Notes under the pieces: generated by a model
Databases searched by the model: none
Seen by the model: only the letters and a program-made list of their open reading frames with translations
What the model was told of the DNA's origin: nothing
Source of the DNA: an uncultured Collinsella sp.
GTDB lineage: Bacteria; Actinomycetota; Coriobacteriia; Coriobacteriales; Coriobacteriaceae
DNA length: 59,831 bases
Direction of reading: 5' to 3'
Assembly (NCBI GenBank): GCA_902470895.1
Contig: CABRID010000002.1
Coordinates: 1-59,831 of the forward strand
Shown: positions 48,701-56,830 of the stretch, in pieces
Layout: every line of letters begins with the position of its first letter
Position numbering within the stretch: the stretch's first letter is position 1
Translations under genes and position numbers: made by a program

Positions 48701-51700
48701 ATGCCCACCACCTCAACCGACCCGCGCGCCGCTGCTGCCGCGCTGCTGGTGCCCGGTACCACCTGCCACGGTTTTGCCGTCGAGCGCTGCGAGACCGTGC
48801 CCGAGCTCGACTCGGACGCCTACGTGCTGCGCCACACTGCCTCGGGCGCTCGCCTGCTGTACCTGGCGTGCGACGACGAAAACAAGGCCTTTGCCATTGG
48901 CTTTAAGACGCCGCCGGCCGATTCCACCGGCGTGTTCCATATTCTTGAGCACTCGGTGCTGTGCGGATCGGCCAAGTTCCCCGTCAAGGAGCCATTCGTC
49001 GACCTGATCAAGAGCTCCATGCAGACGTTCCTCAACGCCATGACCTACCCCGACAAAACCATCTACCCCGTTGCCACCACCAACGAGCAGGACCTGTACA
49101 ACCTGATGGACGTGTACCTGGATGCGGTGTTCAACCCAGCCATCTACACCAAGCCCACCATTTTTGAGCAGGAGGGCTGGCACTACGAGCTGGACCTGCC
49201 GGAGGGCGCCGAGGGCGAGGGCGACGGCAGCTCCGCGAGCCTGCGCGAGGGCACGCTGCGCTATAACGGCGTGGTATTCAACGAGATGAAGGGTGCGCTG
49301 TCCGATCCCATGAGCGTGCTGGACGACGCCGTCAACGCCGCGCTCTATCCCGACACCGCCTATGCGCACGAGAGCGGCGGCGACCCGCGCGCGATTCCCG
49401 CGCTCACCTACGAGCAGTTCCTGAACACGCACGCGCGCCACTACAATCCTTCCAACTCTTATATAACGCTCTACGGCGACCTGGACGTGGACCGCGCGCT
49501 GGCATTTTTGGACGAGCGCTATCTGTCGCAGCCGAGCGCCGCGAGCCGCCGCATGGACGCCGCCGTTGCCGCCGGCGAGGACCCATCCACGCTGGCGCCC
49601 AATCCGCTGGGCGTGCAAGCGTCCGTGACCTGCGAGTATAAGCGCGTCGAGATGGCCACCACGCCCGAGAACGCCCTGGTGGGCCTGGGTCTTGTGCTGG
49701 GCAGCGCACTCGACCGCAAGCGCACGATCGCGGCGGACATCCTGTTCGAGGCGCTGCTGGGTTCCAACGAGGCACCAGTTAAGAAGGCCATTCTGGCCGC
49801 CGGCCTGGGCGGCAACGTGGTGAGCTACACCGCGGCCGAGTGCCTGCAGCCCTACGAGCTCATCATGCTGCAAAACGCGCAGCCCGGCGTAGCGCGCGAG
49901 CTGCGTCGCGTGTTCCAGGACGCCTGCCGCGACCTGTGTGAGCACGGCGTTCCGCGCGAGCGCCTGGAGGCCATCATCAGCAGCAACGAGTACGACCTGC
50001 GCCAGCGCGACTACGGTATCGCCGACGGCGTGGCCATTGCGTGCGACGCGCTGAGCACGTGGCTCTACGATGACGACGCTGCGACGCTGGCGCTCAAGTA
50101 TGGCCCGGTGTACGAGGAGCTGCGCGGCGAGCTGAACGGTAGCTACTTTGAGGACCTGCTGCGCGAGCTCGTGCTGGAAAACGACCACATGGCGCTGGTC
50201 GAGCTGGTGCCGGTGGACGCCGCCGAGGGTTCGGAGAGCGCCGAGGCCGCCGAGCTGGCTGCCAAGCGCGACGCCATGACCGATGCCGAGCTGGCCGACG
50301 TGGTCGAGCGCACGGCCGTGCTGCGTGCCGCGCAGGAGGCCGAGGACACGCCCGAGGACAAGGCCACGCTGCCGCGCCTGCGTGTATCCGACATTGGCGA
50401 GGCGCGCCCCGAGCCGCCGCTCGTTGTGGACACGACTGCGCCCATCCCCTGCCTGCGCCACGGCATCCCCACCAACCGCCTGGCCTACGCCATGCAGTAT
50501 TTCGACCTGAGCTGCGTCGCGTTTGAGGACCTGCCTTATGTAACGCTGCTCTGCCGCCTGCTCAAACAGCTGCCCACGCGCGAGCATTCGGCCGAGGAAC
50601 TCGACAACCTGCTTGCCGGCAAGCTGGGCTTTTTGAGCTTTACGACCGAGGTCATGACGCAGCCCGACGTGGACGGCGTGCGCCCCTACCTGCTGGTGAG
50701 CGCCGGCGCCCTGTCCGAAAAGATCGACGCACTGGCGAGCCTGCCGCGCGAGGTGTGGTCGAGCACGCTGTTGCTCGATGCCGACGCCGACCGCGTGCGC
50801 GACGTGCTCACGCAGATTCGCATTGGGCTTGAGCAGGGCTTTATCAACAACGGACACTCGGCGGCGCTCGGTCGCGCGATGAGTTACAGCTCGCCTTCGG
50901 CCGTAGTGCGCGAACAGCTTTCGGGCGTGGACTTCTATCTGTTCCTGCGCGATCTGCTCGAGCACTTTGACGAGCGCCTGGACGACCTGCGCGCCAAGCT
51001 TGCCGAGCTGGCAAACCGCATCTTTGTGGCCGATGGCTGCATGGCGAGCTTTACCGGCAGCGACGAGGACTTTGACGCGTACTGGGACGCCGCGGGCGAC
51101 CTGGGGCTTGGCGCGGGCGACGGCGCTGCCAGCGACACGCTCGTGGTGCCGGAGCCGCGCGACCGTCACGAGGCTTTCGTCATCCCCAGCGACATCTGCT
51201 TTGCGGCAAGCGCGTGCGATCCGCGTCGCCTGGGCATCGACGTGACGGGCGCCTGGGCCGTGGCTGCCAACGCGCTCTCCTACGACTACCTGTGGAACGA
51301 GATCCGCGTGAAGGGCGGCGCGTACGGCTGCGGATTCCGCGCGGCCGGCGAGCGTCAGGCGGCGTTCTACACCTACCGCGACCCGGCAATCGACCCCTCG
51401 ATTGAGCGTGTGACGCGCGCAGGCGAATGGCTCGGCAGCTTTGAGCCCGACGAGGCCGCCTTTGAGGGCTTTATCGTGAGCTGCGTGAGCGGCATGGACG
51501 CGCCGGTGAAGCCGTACGCGCTCACCAAGCGCCGCAACACGACCTACCTGGCCGGGCTCGATCCGCACGCACGCGAGGAGCGCCGCGCCCAGATGCTCGC
51601 CGCCACGCCCGGTGAGCTTCGCTCGCTCGGCGCCGACGTGACGCGCATTGCGGCCGAGTCGCCCACCTGCGTCTTTGGCGGCCGCGACGTCATCGCCAAG

Positions 51701-51739
51701 AGCAACGCCGGCTTTAACGTCATCGACCTGCTGGGCTAA
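48701..51739 (+). CDS. M16C family presequence-protease-like metallopeptidase
   Basis: A 1012-residue zinc peptidase. The ATG at 48701 follows AAAGGAGACTGCAT. The inverted zinc motif HILEH (80-84) is followed by SVLCGSAKFPVKEPFVDLIKSSMQTFLNAMTYPDKTIYPV, characteristic of the M16C/PreP subgroup. It has the expected duplicated alpha-beta halves, with a C-terminal half containing WNEIRVKGGAYGCGFR, the R-Y-like motif region. M16C enzymes degrade peptides in a closed chamber. No signal peptide is visible, so cytoplasmic. Slightly longer than typical (about 970). Confidence 0.92.
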   Translation: MPTTSTDPRAAAAALLVPGTTCHGFAVERCETVPELDSDAYVLRHTASGARLLYLACDDENKAFAIGFKTPPADSTGVFHILEHSVLCGSAKFPVKEPFVDLIKSSMQTFLNAMTYPDKTIYPVATTNEQDLYNLMDVYLDAVFNPAIYTKPTIFEQEGWHYELDLPEGAEGEGDGSSASLREGTLRYNGVVFNEMKGALSDPMSVLDDAVNAALYPDTAYAHESGGDPRAIPALTYEQFLNTHARHYNPSNSYITLYGDLDVDRALAFLDERYLSQPSAASRRMDAAVAAGEDPSTLAPNPLGVQASVTCEYKRVEMATTPENALVGLGLVLGSALDRKRTIAADILFEALLGSNEAPVKKAILAAGLGGNVVSYTAAECLQPYELIMLQNAQPGVARELRRVFQDACRDLCEHGVPRERLEAIISSNEYDLRQRDYGIADGVAIACDALSTWLYDDDAATLALKYGPVYEELRGELNGSYFEDLLRELVLENDHMALVELVPVDAAEGSESAEAAELAAKRDAMTDAELADVVERTAVLRAAQEAEDTPEDKATLPRLRVSDIGEARPEPPLVVDTTAPIPCLRHGIPTNRLAYAMQYFDLSCVAFEDLPYVTLLCRLLKQLPTREHSAEELDNLLAGKLGFLSFTTEVMTQPDVDGVRPYLLVSAGALSEKIDALASLPREVWSSTLLLDADADRVRDVLTQIRIGLEQGFINNGHSAALGRAMSYSSPSAVVREQLSGVDFYLFLRDLLEHFDERLDDLRAKLAELANRIFVADGCMASFTGSDEDFDAYWDAAGDLGLGAGDGAASDTLVVPEPRDRHEAFVIPSDICFAASACDPRRLGIDVTGAWAVAANALSYDYLWNEIRVKGGAYGCGFRAAGERQAAFYTYRDPAIDPSIERVTRAGEWLGSFEPDEAAFEGFIVSCVSGMDAPVKPYALTKRRNTTYLAGLDPHAREERRAQMLAATPGELRSLGADVTRIAAESPTCVFGGRDVIAKSNAGFNVIDLLG

Positions 51740-51744
51740 CGCAC

Positions 51745-51785
51745 AAAGGTAGATTTTTGGGACATGCCTGAAAATCTACCTTTTT
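51745..51785 (+). terminator. Terminator of the M16C gene
   Basis: AAAGGTAGATTTT pairs with AAAATCTACCTTT around a 13-base loop and ends in TTTTT. Part of it (TAGATTTTTGGGACATGCC) resembles, inverted, the sequence at about 54505-54530. Confidence 0.85.
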
Positions 51786-51805
51786 CTTTTGCCGCAGTCT
51801 GCCGG

Positions 51806-51949
51806 TTTGTCTCGATCTGTAACATCTAGGCGGTAATATTGGATCCAGATGTTACAAATCGAGACGTTTTCGGATGATGCCGGCCCTTTGTCTCAATCTG
51901 TAACATCTAGGTCAGATTTTGCAGAGTTACTGTTACAGATCGAGACAAA
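51806..51949. repeat. Four copies of a TTTGTCTCGATCTGTAACA motif
   Basis: Copies at 51806-51827 (plus), 51847-51865 (minus), 51887-51908 (plus) and 51931-51949 (minus) form two head-to-head inverted pairs about 81 bases apart. Match is 17-19 of 19 positions. The remainder of 51740-52060 contains the M16C terminator and, at 51977-52012, a degenerate copy of the ACCACC-GGTGCCTGTCC hairpin found intact at 52717-52759. No gene is credible here. Confidence 0.75.
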
Positions 51950-52060
51950 CCGCCGCAGACGCCCATCACAGCACAGACCACCACAAAGGTGCCTGTCCCC
52001 TTTCTCAGTGGTGATTCGAACGCTTGTTCTATACGTACACATGTTCTATATTATGAGTGT

Positions 52061-52098
52061 TTGCATCGGACTTAAATTGCAACTATAATATAGTTGCA
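52061..52098 (+). promoter_or_regulatory. hicAB promoter with operator palindrome
   Basis: TTGCAT (52061-52066), 17 bases, TATAAT (52084-52089) is a near-consensus promoter. The -10 sits in the centre of a perfect 21-base palindrome TGCAACTATA-A-TATAGTTGCA (52078-52098). Binding there by HicB, which has a ribbon-helix-helix end, would repress the operon. Confidence 0.8.
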
Positions 52099-52112
52099 GG
52101 ATGTGAGGCAGG

Positions 52113-52376
52113 ATGACTCGGATCGACAAACTCATCGCCCAGCTGCTTAGCCGTCCTTCAACGTATAGATTTGCTGACTTTCTTAAAGTTATGGCTTCAT
52201 ATGGCTTTGAAATGGACAACAAAGGCAGGACATCCGGATCGCGCATTCGCTTCTACAGGCCATCGGACGGCAGAATGTTCGTGATGCACGCACCCCATCC
52301 ATCTGACGAATTGACGGCGGGAACCATCCGAAACATCGTTCGATTTCTACAAGATGTCGGAGGCAGCCATGAGTAA
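52113..52376 (+). CDS. hicA: HicA family toxin
   Basis: An 87-residue HicA-type mRNA interferase. It has the dsRBD-like layout FADFLKVMASYGFEMDNKGRTSGSRIRFYRP, followed by HAPHPSDELTAGTIRNIVRFL. The catalytic histidine of canonical HicA (GSHxxF) is arginine here (GSRIRF), although a later HxPHP histidine is kept; I recall a HicA clade with GSR and HxPHP. GAGGCAGG precedes the ATG. The end overlaps hicB by eight bases. Toxin-first order is normal for hicAB. Confidence 0.82.
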   Translation: MTRIDKLIAQLLSRPSTYRFADFLKVMASYGFEMDNKGRTSGSRIRFYRPSDGRMFVMHAPHPSDELTAGTIRNIVRFLQDVGGSHE

Positions 52377-52698
52377 CGTTTTGGCTTACAAGGGTTATTT
52401 CGCCCCGGTCGAGTTCGATGCCGAACAGCACGTGCTGACAGGTATGGTCGCCGGCATTAGGGACGCAATTGTATTTGAAGGCTCCACGGTTGAAGAAGTG
52501 GAGCGATGCTTCCACGACGCCGTCGACGATTACCTTGAGTTTTGTGCCGAAAAGGGCAAGGAACCAGAGCGGGCTTTTAAGGGCTCATTCAATGTGAGAA
52601 CAGGCTCCGAGCTTCACAAGCAGGCAGCACTGGCGGCGGCAAAGAAGGGTGAATCGCTTAACAAATTTGTGGCCGAAGCAATCGCCGCGGCGTTGTAA
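52369..52698 (+). CDS. hicB: HicB family antitoxin
   Basis: A 109-residue antitoxin. The chosen ATG at 52369 follows GGAGGCAGCC; an earlier in-frame start lacks one. The N-terminal domain YKGYFAPVEFDAEQHVLTGMVAGIRDAIVFEGSTVEEVERCFHDAVDDYLEFC is the HicB partial RNase-H-like fold. The C-terminus (FNVRTGSELHKQAALAAAKKGESLNKFVAEAI) is a ribbon-helix-helix DNA-binding domain, so it should bind the palindrome over the promoter. Confidence 0.87.
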   Translation: MSNVLAYKGYFAPVEFDAEQHVLTGMVAGIRDAIVFEGSTVEEVERCFHDAVDDYLEFCAEKGKEPERAFKGSFNVRTGSELHKQAALAAAKKGESLNKFVAEAIAAAL

Positions 52699-52716
52699 TA
52701 GAGACGAGTCACCATC

Positions 52717-52759
52717 AAAACCACTACGAGGGTGCCTGTGTTCCCTTCGTGGTGGTTTT
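52717..52759 (+). terminator. Terminator of hicAB
   Basis: AAAACCACTACGAGGG pairs with CCCTTCGTGGTGGTTTT around TGCCTGTGTT, giving a 16-base stem and a T-rich end on either strand. Confidence 0.85.
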
Positions 52760-52767
52760 CGCTGTTT

Positions 52768-52812
52768 GCCCAGATAAAAACCGCCAAAATAAACCTGTCC
52801 CTTTTTGGCAGG
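52768..52812 (-). repeat. Dispersed 45-base repeat, copy 2
   Basis: Inverted near-identical copy of 1247-1291, ending 19 bases before the start of the next gene and overlapping its leader. Confidence 0.75.
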
Positions 52813-52831
52813 TTTGCTAGAGGAGGCTGGG

Positions 52832-53428
52832 ATGGATAAGGCTGAGTTGCGGAGGGCGGTGATTGCTCGGCGCGATGCTCTCGATTTGAATGTGCGGGCA
52901 GCGAAGTCTGCTGATATCTGTGCACGGCTGGTTGAGCTGTCGGATCGCTTGGATGCCGCGGCGTCGCGCACCGTTGCCGTCTATGCCGCAATGGGTTCCG
53001 AGGCAGACCCTGCCGCGTTTGCCGCTGCGGCCGCCAAACGCGGCTGGCGCGTGGCCTATCCGTGCATGCTCTCGGCAATTGATGCCGCAGCTTGTGGCCA
53101 GCGCATGTGCATGCGGGCAGTTGCCGCCGACGATGCGTCCGTGGCACCGTTTATCGTCCACCCCACGCGGGCCTTCGCAGCCACGGACATCGACAGCAGC
53201 CGCTTCCCTATCGTGCCTGCCGAAGCATTCGACATGATTGTTGCGCCGCTCGTGGCCTTCGATCAAACCGGCGCGCGCCTGGGCTACGGCGGCGGTTGCT
53301 ACGACCGCTACCTTCCCATGCTCTCACCCGTATGTCAAATCGTCGGCATCGCCTTCGACGAACAGCGCGTCGACCACATCCCCACCGATGCCCACGACCT
53401 GCCGCTGCCCAACATCATCAGCGCCTAA
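52832..53428 (+). CDS. 5-formyltetrahydrofolate cyclo-ligase
   Basis: Converts 5-formyltetrahydrofolate to 5,10-methenyltetrahydrofolate using ATP. The 198-residue protein starts MDKAELRRAVIARRDAL at an ATG after GAGGAGGCTGGG. The family signature RLGYGGGCYDRYLP and the GIAFDEQRVDHIPTDAHDLPL segment are clear. N-terminal R-x-x-R and a middle segment (VAVYAAMGSEADPAAF) match the fold. Length is normal. It is a single gene, reading towards metA. Confidence 0.93.
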   Translation: MDKAELRRAVIARRDALDLNVRAAKSADICARLVELSDRLDAAASRTVAVYAAMGSEADPAAFAAAAAKRGWRVAYPCMLSAIDAAACGQRMCMRAVAADDASVAPFIVHPTRAFAATDIDSSRFPIVPAEAFDMIVAPLVAFDQTGARLGYGGGCYDRYLPMLSPVCQIVGIAFDEQRVDHIPTDAHDLPLPNIISA

Positions 53429-53470
53429 CCGCCGCCACATCAGCCACGGCTATAGCAGTACCATCGCAGC

Positions 53471-54397
53471 CTAATGCTCCTCGCCGGCGCGGGCCAGGTC
53501 GTAGGGCGTGGTCTGGTAGACGTAGTAGTTGAGCCAGTTGGTGTAGAACAGCTGAGCCTGGCTGCGCCAGACGTTGCGCGGCTCGGCGGTGGGGTCGTCA
53601 CCCGGAAAGTAGTGCGCCGGCACCTGAGGGTTGAGGCCGCGCTTCACGTCGCGCTCGTACTCCAGGCGCAGCGTATCGGTATCGTACTCGGGGTGACCAA
53701 AGACAAAGAAGCGACGGCTGTCGGTCGACTTGACGATGTACAGGCCCACCTCGTCGGACACGGCCACGACCTCAAGCTGCGGCTCGGCCTCCACGTCCTC
53801 GCGGCGCACGTCGGTGTTGCGCGAATGTACGGCATAGAAGCGGTCGTCAAAGCCGCGAACCAGCGGGCTTTGCGGCTTCACCAGATAATGCTCGAACACG
53901 CCGCTTGCCTTTGCCGGCAGGTCGTACTTCTGGATGCCGTAATGATGGTACAGGCCGGCCTGCGCGCCCCAACAAATGTGCAGCGTGGAGTGCACGTGCG
54001 TGGTGGACCAATCCATGATCTGGCAGAGCTCGGGCCAGTAGTCGACCTCCTCGAACGGCATCTGCTCCACCGGCGCGCCCGTGATGATCAGGCCGTCGTA
54101 GTGGATGTCGCGGATGTCGTCGAACGTGCGGTAGAACGTCTCCAGGTGGCCGGCGCTCACGTGCGTGGCCTCGTGCGTTTTCGTGCGCAGCAGGTCCACC
54201 TCCACCTGCAGCGGCGTGTTGGAGAGCTTGCGCATGATCTGCGTCTCGGTAGCGATCTTGGTGGGCATGAGGTTGAGGATGAGCACGCGCAGCGGACGGA
54301 TGTCCTGGTGCAGCGCGCGGTACTCGGTCATGACAAAGATGTTCTCGCTCTCGAGCTGCGCGGCGGCAGGGAGGGCGTCGGGGATGCGAATGGGCAT
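53471..54397 (-). CDS. metA: Homoserine O-acyltransferase MetA (acetyl-CoA type predicted)
   Basis: First committed step of methionine synthesis. The 308-residue protein has the family start MPIRIPDALPAAAQLESENIFVM. The catalytic cysteine is C142 in HICWGAQAG, with the conserved histidine and glutamate in GHPEYDTDTLRLEYERD. Position 111 is Glu (GAPVEQM). From work on the Bacillus cereus enzyme, which I recall, Glu111 selects acetyl-CoA and Gly selects succinyl-CoA, so homoserine O-acetyltransferase is predicted in spite of the usual succinyltransferase name. CGTAAGGAGC precedes the ATG. Confidence 0.93.
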   Translation of the reverse strand: MPIRIPDALPAAAQLESENIFVMTEYRALHQDIRPLRVLILNLMPTKIATETQIMRKLSNTPLQVEVDLLRTKTHEATHVSAGHLETFYRTFDDIRDIHYDGLIITGAPVEQMPFEEVDYWPELCQIMDWSTTHVHSTLHICWGAQAGLYHHYGIQKYDLPAKASGVFEHYLVKPQSPLVRGFDDRFYAVHSRNTDVRREDVEAEPQLEVVAVSDEVGLYIVKSTDSRRFFVFGHPEYDTDTLRLEYERDVKRGLNPQVPAHYFPGDDPTAEPRNVWRSQAQLFYTNWLNYYVYQTTPYDLARAGEEH

Positions 54398-54606
54398 GGA
54401 TGCTCCTTACGAGTCAGTTGCAGCTATGGTACAACGACCGGCCCCATCCGCGCGAGTGCATCGCCCAGCGATGCCGTCAGTGGTCCAAAACAGCCAAAAG
54501 TAGAGATTAAGGCATGCCCAAAAATCTATGGCGCTTTAGCCTAGCAAAGTGACGGCAGGAGGCTACAATGGTTCGACGCGAAAAACTCGGCCGAAAGGAT
54601 ACGTAT

Positions 54607-55584
54607 ATGTACCAGACGCGTAAGATCGGTGTGGTCGGCCAGGGCCACGTAGGAGCACATGTCGCCAACAGCCTGCTCATGCAGGGCATTGCCGATGAGC
54701 TGTACCTGTGCGATATCAACGAGGCCAAGGTGACGTCCGAGGTCCAGGACCTGCGCGACTCCCTTTCATTTGTCCCGTACAACACCAAGATCGTCAACTG
54801 CTATGACCACTACGAGGAGCTTGCCTGCTGCGACGTCATTGTCAACGCTGCCGGTAAGGTCGCGCTGGCCGCTGGCAACCGCGACGGCGAGCTGTTCTTT
54901 ACCACCGACGCCGCCCGCACCTTTGCCAAGCGCATCGTCGACGCCGGCTTTGACGGCATCTTCGTGAGCATCTCCAACCCCTGCGACGTCGTGTGCACCG
55001 AGCTGTGGCACCTGACCGGCTACGATCCCAAGAAGATCATCGGCTCGGGCTGCGGTCTGGACTCCGCCCGCCTGCGCACCGAGATCTCCAAGAAGGTCGG
55101 CGTGAGCCCCAAGTCCATCGACGCCTACATGATCGGCGAGCACGGCTTTAGCCAGCTGGCTGCCTTTAAGGCCGCAACCATCGCCGGCAAGAGCCTCAAC
55201 GAGCTTCAGGCCGAGAACCCCGACAAGTACGCCTTCGACCACATGGAGGTCGAGGAGCTCGCGCGCAAGGGCGGCTATGTGACCTACGCTGGCAAGCAGT
55301 GCACCGAGTACGCCGTCGCCAACTCCGCCGCGCGCGTCTGCGCCGCCGTGCTGCACAACGAGCACGCCGTGCTTTCGGCCTCTACGCTTATGACCGGCCA
55401 GTATGGCGAGGAGGGCATCTTTACCTCCCTGCCGTGCGTGATCGGTGCCGAGGGCGTCGAGGAAGTCTACACACTGGACCTGTCCGAGCACGAGCTCGAG
55501 GGCTTCCACAAGAGCTGCCAGCACATCCGCGACAACATCGCCCAGCTCGACTGGTGGGACGCCGAGGCCTACGACGCCAAGTAG
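54607..55584 (+). CDS. L-lactate / L-2-hydroxyacid dehydrogenase family protein
   Basis: A 325-residue NAD-dependent LDH/MDH-fold enzyme. The Rossmann motif is KIGVVGQGHVGAHVA (7-20), the Arg in R155 (SARLR) orients the substrate, and the catalytic histidine is H179 in GEHGFSQ. The substrate loop (AGKVALAAGNRDGE) lacks the usual Q/R-x-x-G-E-x-R pattern, and the sequence is closer to L-2-hydroxyisocaproate dehydrogenase than to classical LDH. Start uncertain: the ATG at 54607 has AAAGGATACG upstream, and the ATG at 54568 has GGAGGCTACA upstream and adds 13 residues. TACAAT at the latter may instead be a -10 box. Confidence 0.85.
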   Translation: MYQTRKIGVVGQGHVGAHVANSLLMQGIADELYLCDINEAKVTSEVQDLRDSLSFVPYNTKIVNCYDHYEELACCDVIVNAAGKVALAAGNRDGELFFTTDAARTFAKRIVDAGFDGIFVSISNPCDVVCTELWHLTGYDPKKIIGSGCGLDSARLRTEISKKVGVSPKSIDAYMIGEHGFSQLAAFKAATIAGKSLNELQAENPDKYAFDHMEVEELARKGGYVTYAGKQCTEYAVANSAARVCAAVLHNEHAVLSASTLMTGQYGEEGIFTSLPCVIGAEGVEEVYTLDLSEHELEGFHKSCQHIRDNIAQLDWWDAEAYDAK

Positions 55585-55627
55585 TCCGCCGCTTGACGCG
55601 ACACCTCGCTCATACGGACGCAATGTA

Positions 55628-55668
55628 AAGCGGACCGTGCCGGAAATCCCCGGCACGGCCCGCTTTTT
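55628..55668 (+). terminator. Terminator of the dehydrogenase gene
   Basis: AAGCGG-CCGTGCCGG pairs with CCGGCACGG-CCGCTT around AAATCC, followed by TTT. Confidence 0.88.
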
Positions 55669-55717
55669 GGCTCACGCGACACGCTCGCGGATCGAAGGTG
55701 ACTGCTTTTCCCGTTAC

Positions 55718-56686
55718 CTAGTACTGCTCGATACCCATGTAGCGACGGACCTCAGGGTTGTGGTCGAACACCTTGCCGCGGGCGGCGCGCAGCTCGCAGC
55801 TCATCGCGTAGAAGAAGATCGGCTCCAGGAACGAACGCACGCTGGCAGGCACGTCGCCCACACCGTACTCGAGCGCATCGAGCACCATGACCGTATCGGT
55901 GTGCGTGTTGAGGAACGCGAGCGCACGCTCCTCCATGGGGCGGCACTCGCCCGATCCGAGCTGTACAAAGTAAAACACGCCGGGCTCGGTGGCTTCGAAC
56001 GGGCCGTGGAAGTACTCGCCGGAGTGGATATAGCAGCAGTGCTGCCACTGCATCTCCATGAGCGAGCAGATGGCCATGGCGTAGGTCTGGCTAAAGTTGG
56101 GGCCGGAACCCAGGATATAGAAGAACTCGTGCTGCTGGCAGAGCTCGGCAAAGCGATCGCCCAGCTCGGCGTTGACCTTCTCGCGGGCAGCGGGCAGCAG
56201 GGCATCCATCTGCTTGAGGCCGGCGTACATGTCGGCAAGCGCCTCGTAACCCTCCTGCTGGTCGAGCAGTTCGGCGGCGATCAGAGCGCCGATACCCTGC
56301 GGTACCTCGGCCTGCGGCACGCCTTCGCCCCACGGATAGACCCAGGTAGTCCACTTACCGTTATCGATCTTTGAGCCCTCGCAGTCGGTCATGGCCACGA
56401 CCTCGGCGCCGGCTGCCAGCGCCATCTCGCAGCCGTCGACGACCTCCTGCGTGTTGCCGCTGTGGCTGCAGGCAATGACGAGCGACTTCTCGCCAAGACT
56501 CTTGGGAGCCATCAGGCAAAACTCGCGCGCCGTGTAGACCGTCGAGGTAAACGTGGTTGCCTCGCGCTTGAGCAGCTCGTTGGCCGGCATCAGGTCGATC
56601 ATCGAACCGCCACAAGCGATCCAAAAGACATTCTCGATCTTGCCCTTGCGCTCGATGATTTCCTGAATTAGATCGTGTGCGTTCAT
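55718..56686 (-). CDS. SIS domain sugar-phosphate isomerase/deglycase (FrlB-like)
   Basis: A 322-residue double-SIS-domain protein. IENVFWIACGGSMIDLMPANELL and SLVIACSHSGNTQEVVDGCEMALAAGAEVVAMTD are the phosphosugar-binding loops of the first domain. FFYILGSGPNFSQTYAMAIC and HSGEYFHGPFEATEPGVFYFV belong to the second. The tyrosine/glutamate pattern is that of fructoselysine-6-phosphate deglycase (FrlB) and related enzymes. AAGGAGGAGCATCACC precedes the ATG. It is downstream of its likely GntR regulator. Substrate unknown: a fructosamine or amino sugar phosphate. Confidence 0.82.
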   Translation of the reverse strand: MNAHDLIQEIIERKGKIENVFWIACGGSMIDLMPANELLKREATTFTSTVYTAREFCLMAPKSLGEKSLVIACSHSGNTQEVVDGCEMALAAGAEVVAMTDCEGSKIDNGKWTTWVYPWGEGVPQAEVPQGIGALIAAELLDQQEGYEALADMYAGLKQMDALLPAAREKVNAELGDRFAELCQQHEFFYILGSGPNFSQTYAMAICSLMEMQWQHCCYIHSGEYFHGPFEATEPGVFYFVQLGSGECRPMEERALAFLNTHTDTVMVLDALEYGVGDVPASVRSFLEPIFFYAMSCELRAARGKVFDHNPEVRRYMGIEQY

Positions 56687-56739
56687 GGTGATGCTCCTCC
56701 TTGTGTGGCGGTTTTGAACGACGGCAGCTCGTACCTGCG

Positions 56740-56821
56740 GTCGTTCTATGTTGTCCTATTTATAGCACGCACGACGACGCCCGTGAAGTCATTTCACCAA
56801 ACTTGTTCTATATTGTTCTAT
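56740..56821 (-). promoter_or_regulatory. SIS gene promoter flanked by two GntR-type operator pairs
   Basis: On the minus strand: tandem ATAGAACAAT-ATAGAACAAG (56802-56821), then a promoter TTCACG (56782-56787), 17 bases, TATAAA (56759-56764). Immediately downstream lies the second pair ATAGGACAAC-ATAGAACGAC (56740-56759). The four 10-base units share ATAGRACRA. The symmetric placement around one promoter suggests looping or occlusion by the GntR protein encoded just upstream. Confidence 0.75.
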
Positions 56822-56830
56822 CTGTGGACG

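Noticed and set aside
48713..51568. 951-codon open frame antisense to the M16C protease gene
   Set aside because: Composition is that of a shadow frame (Gln/Val/His/Arg-rich), and the plus-strand protein has clear catalytic motifs.
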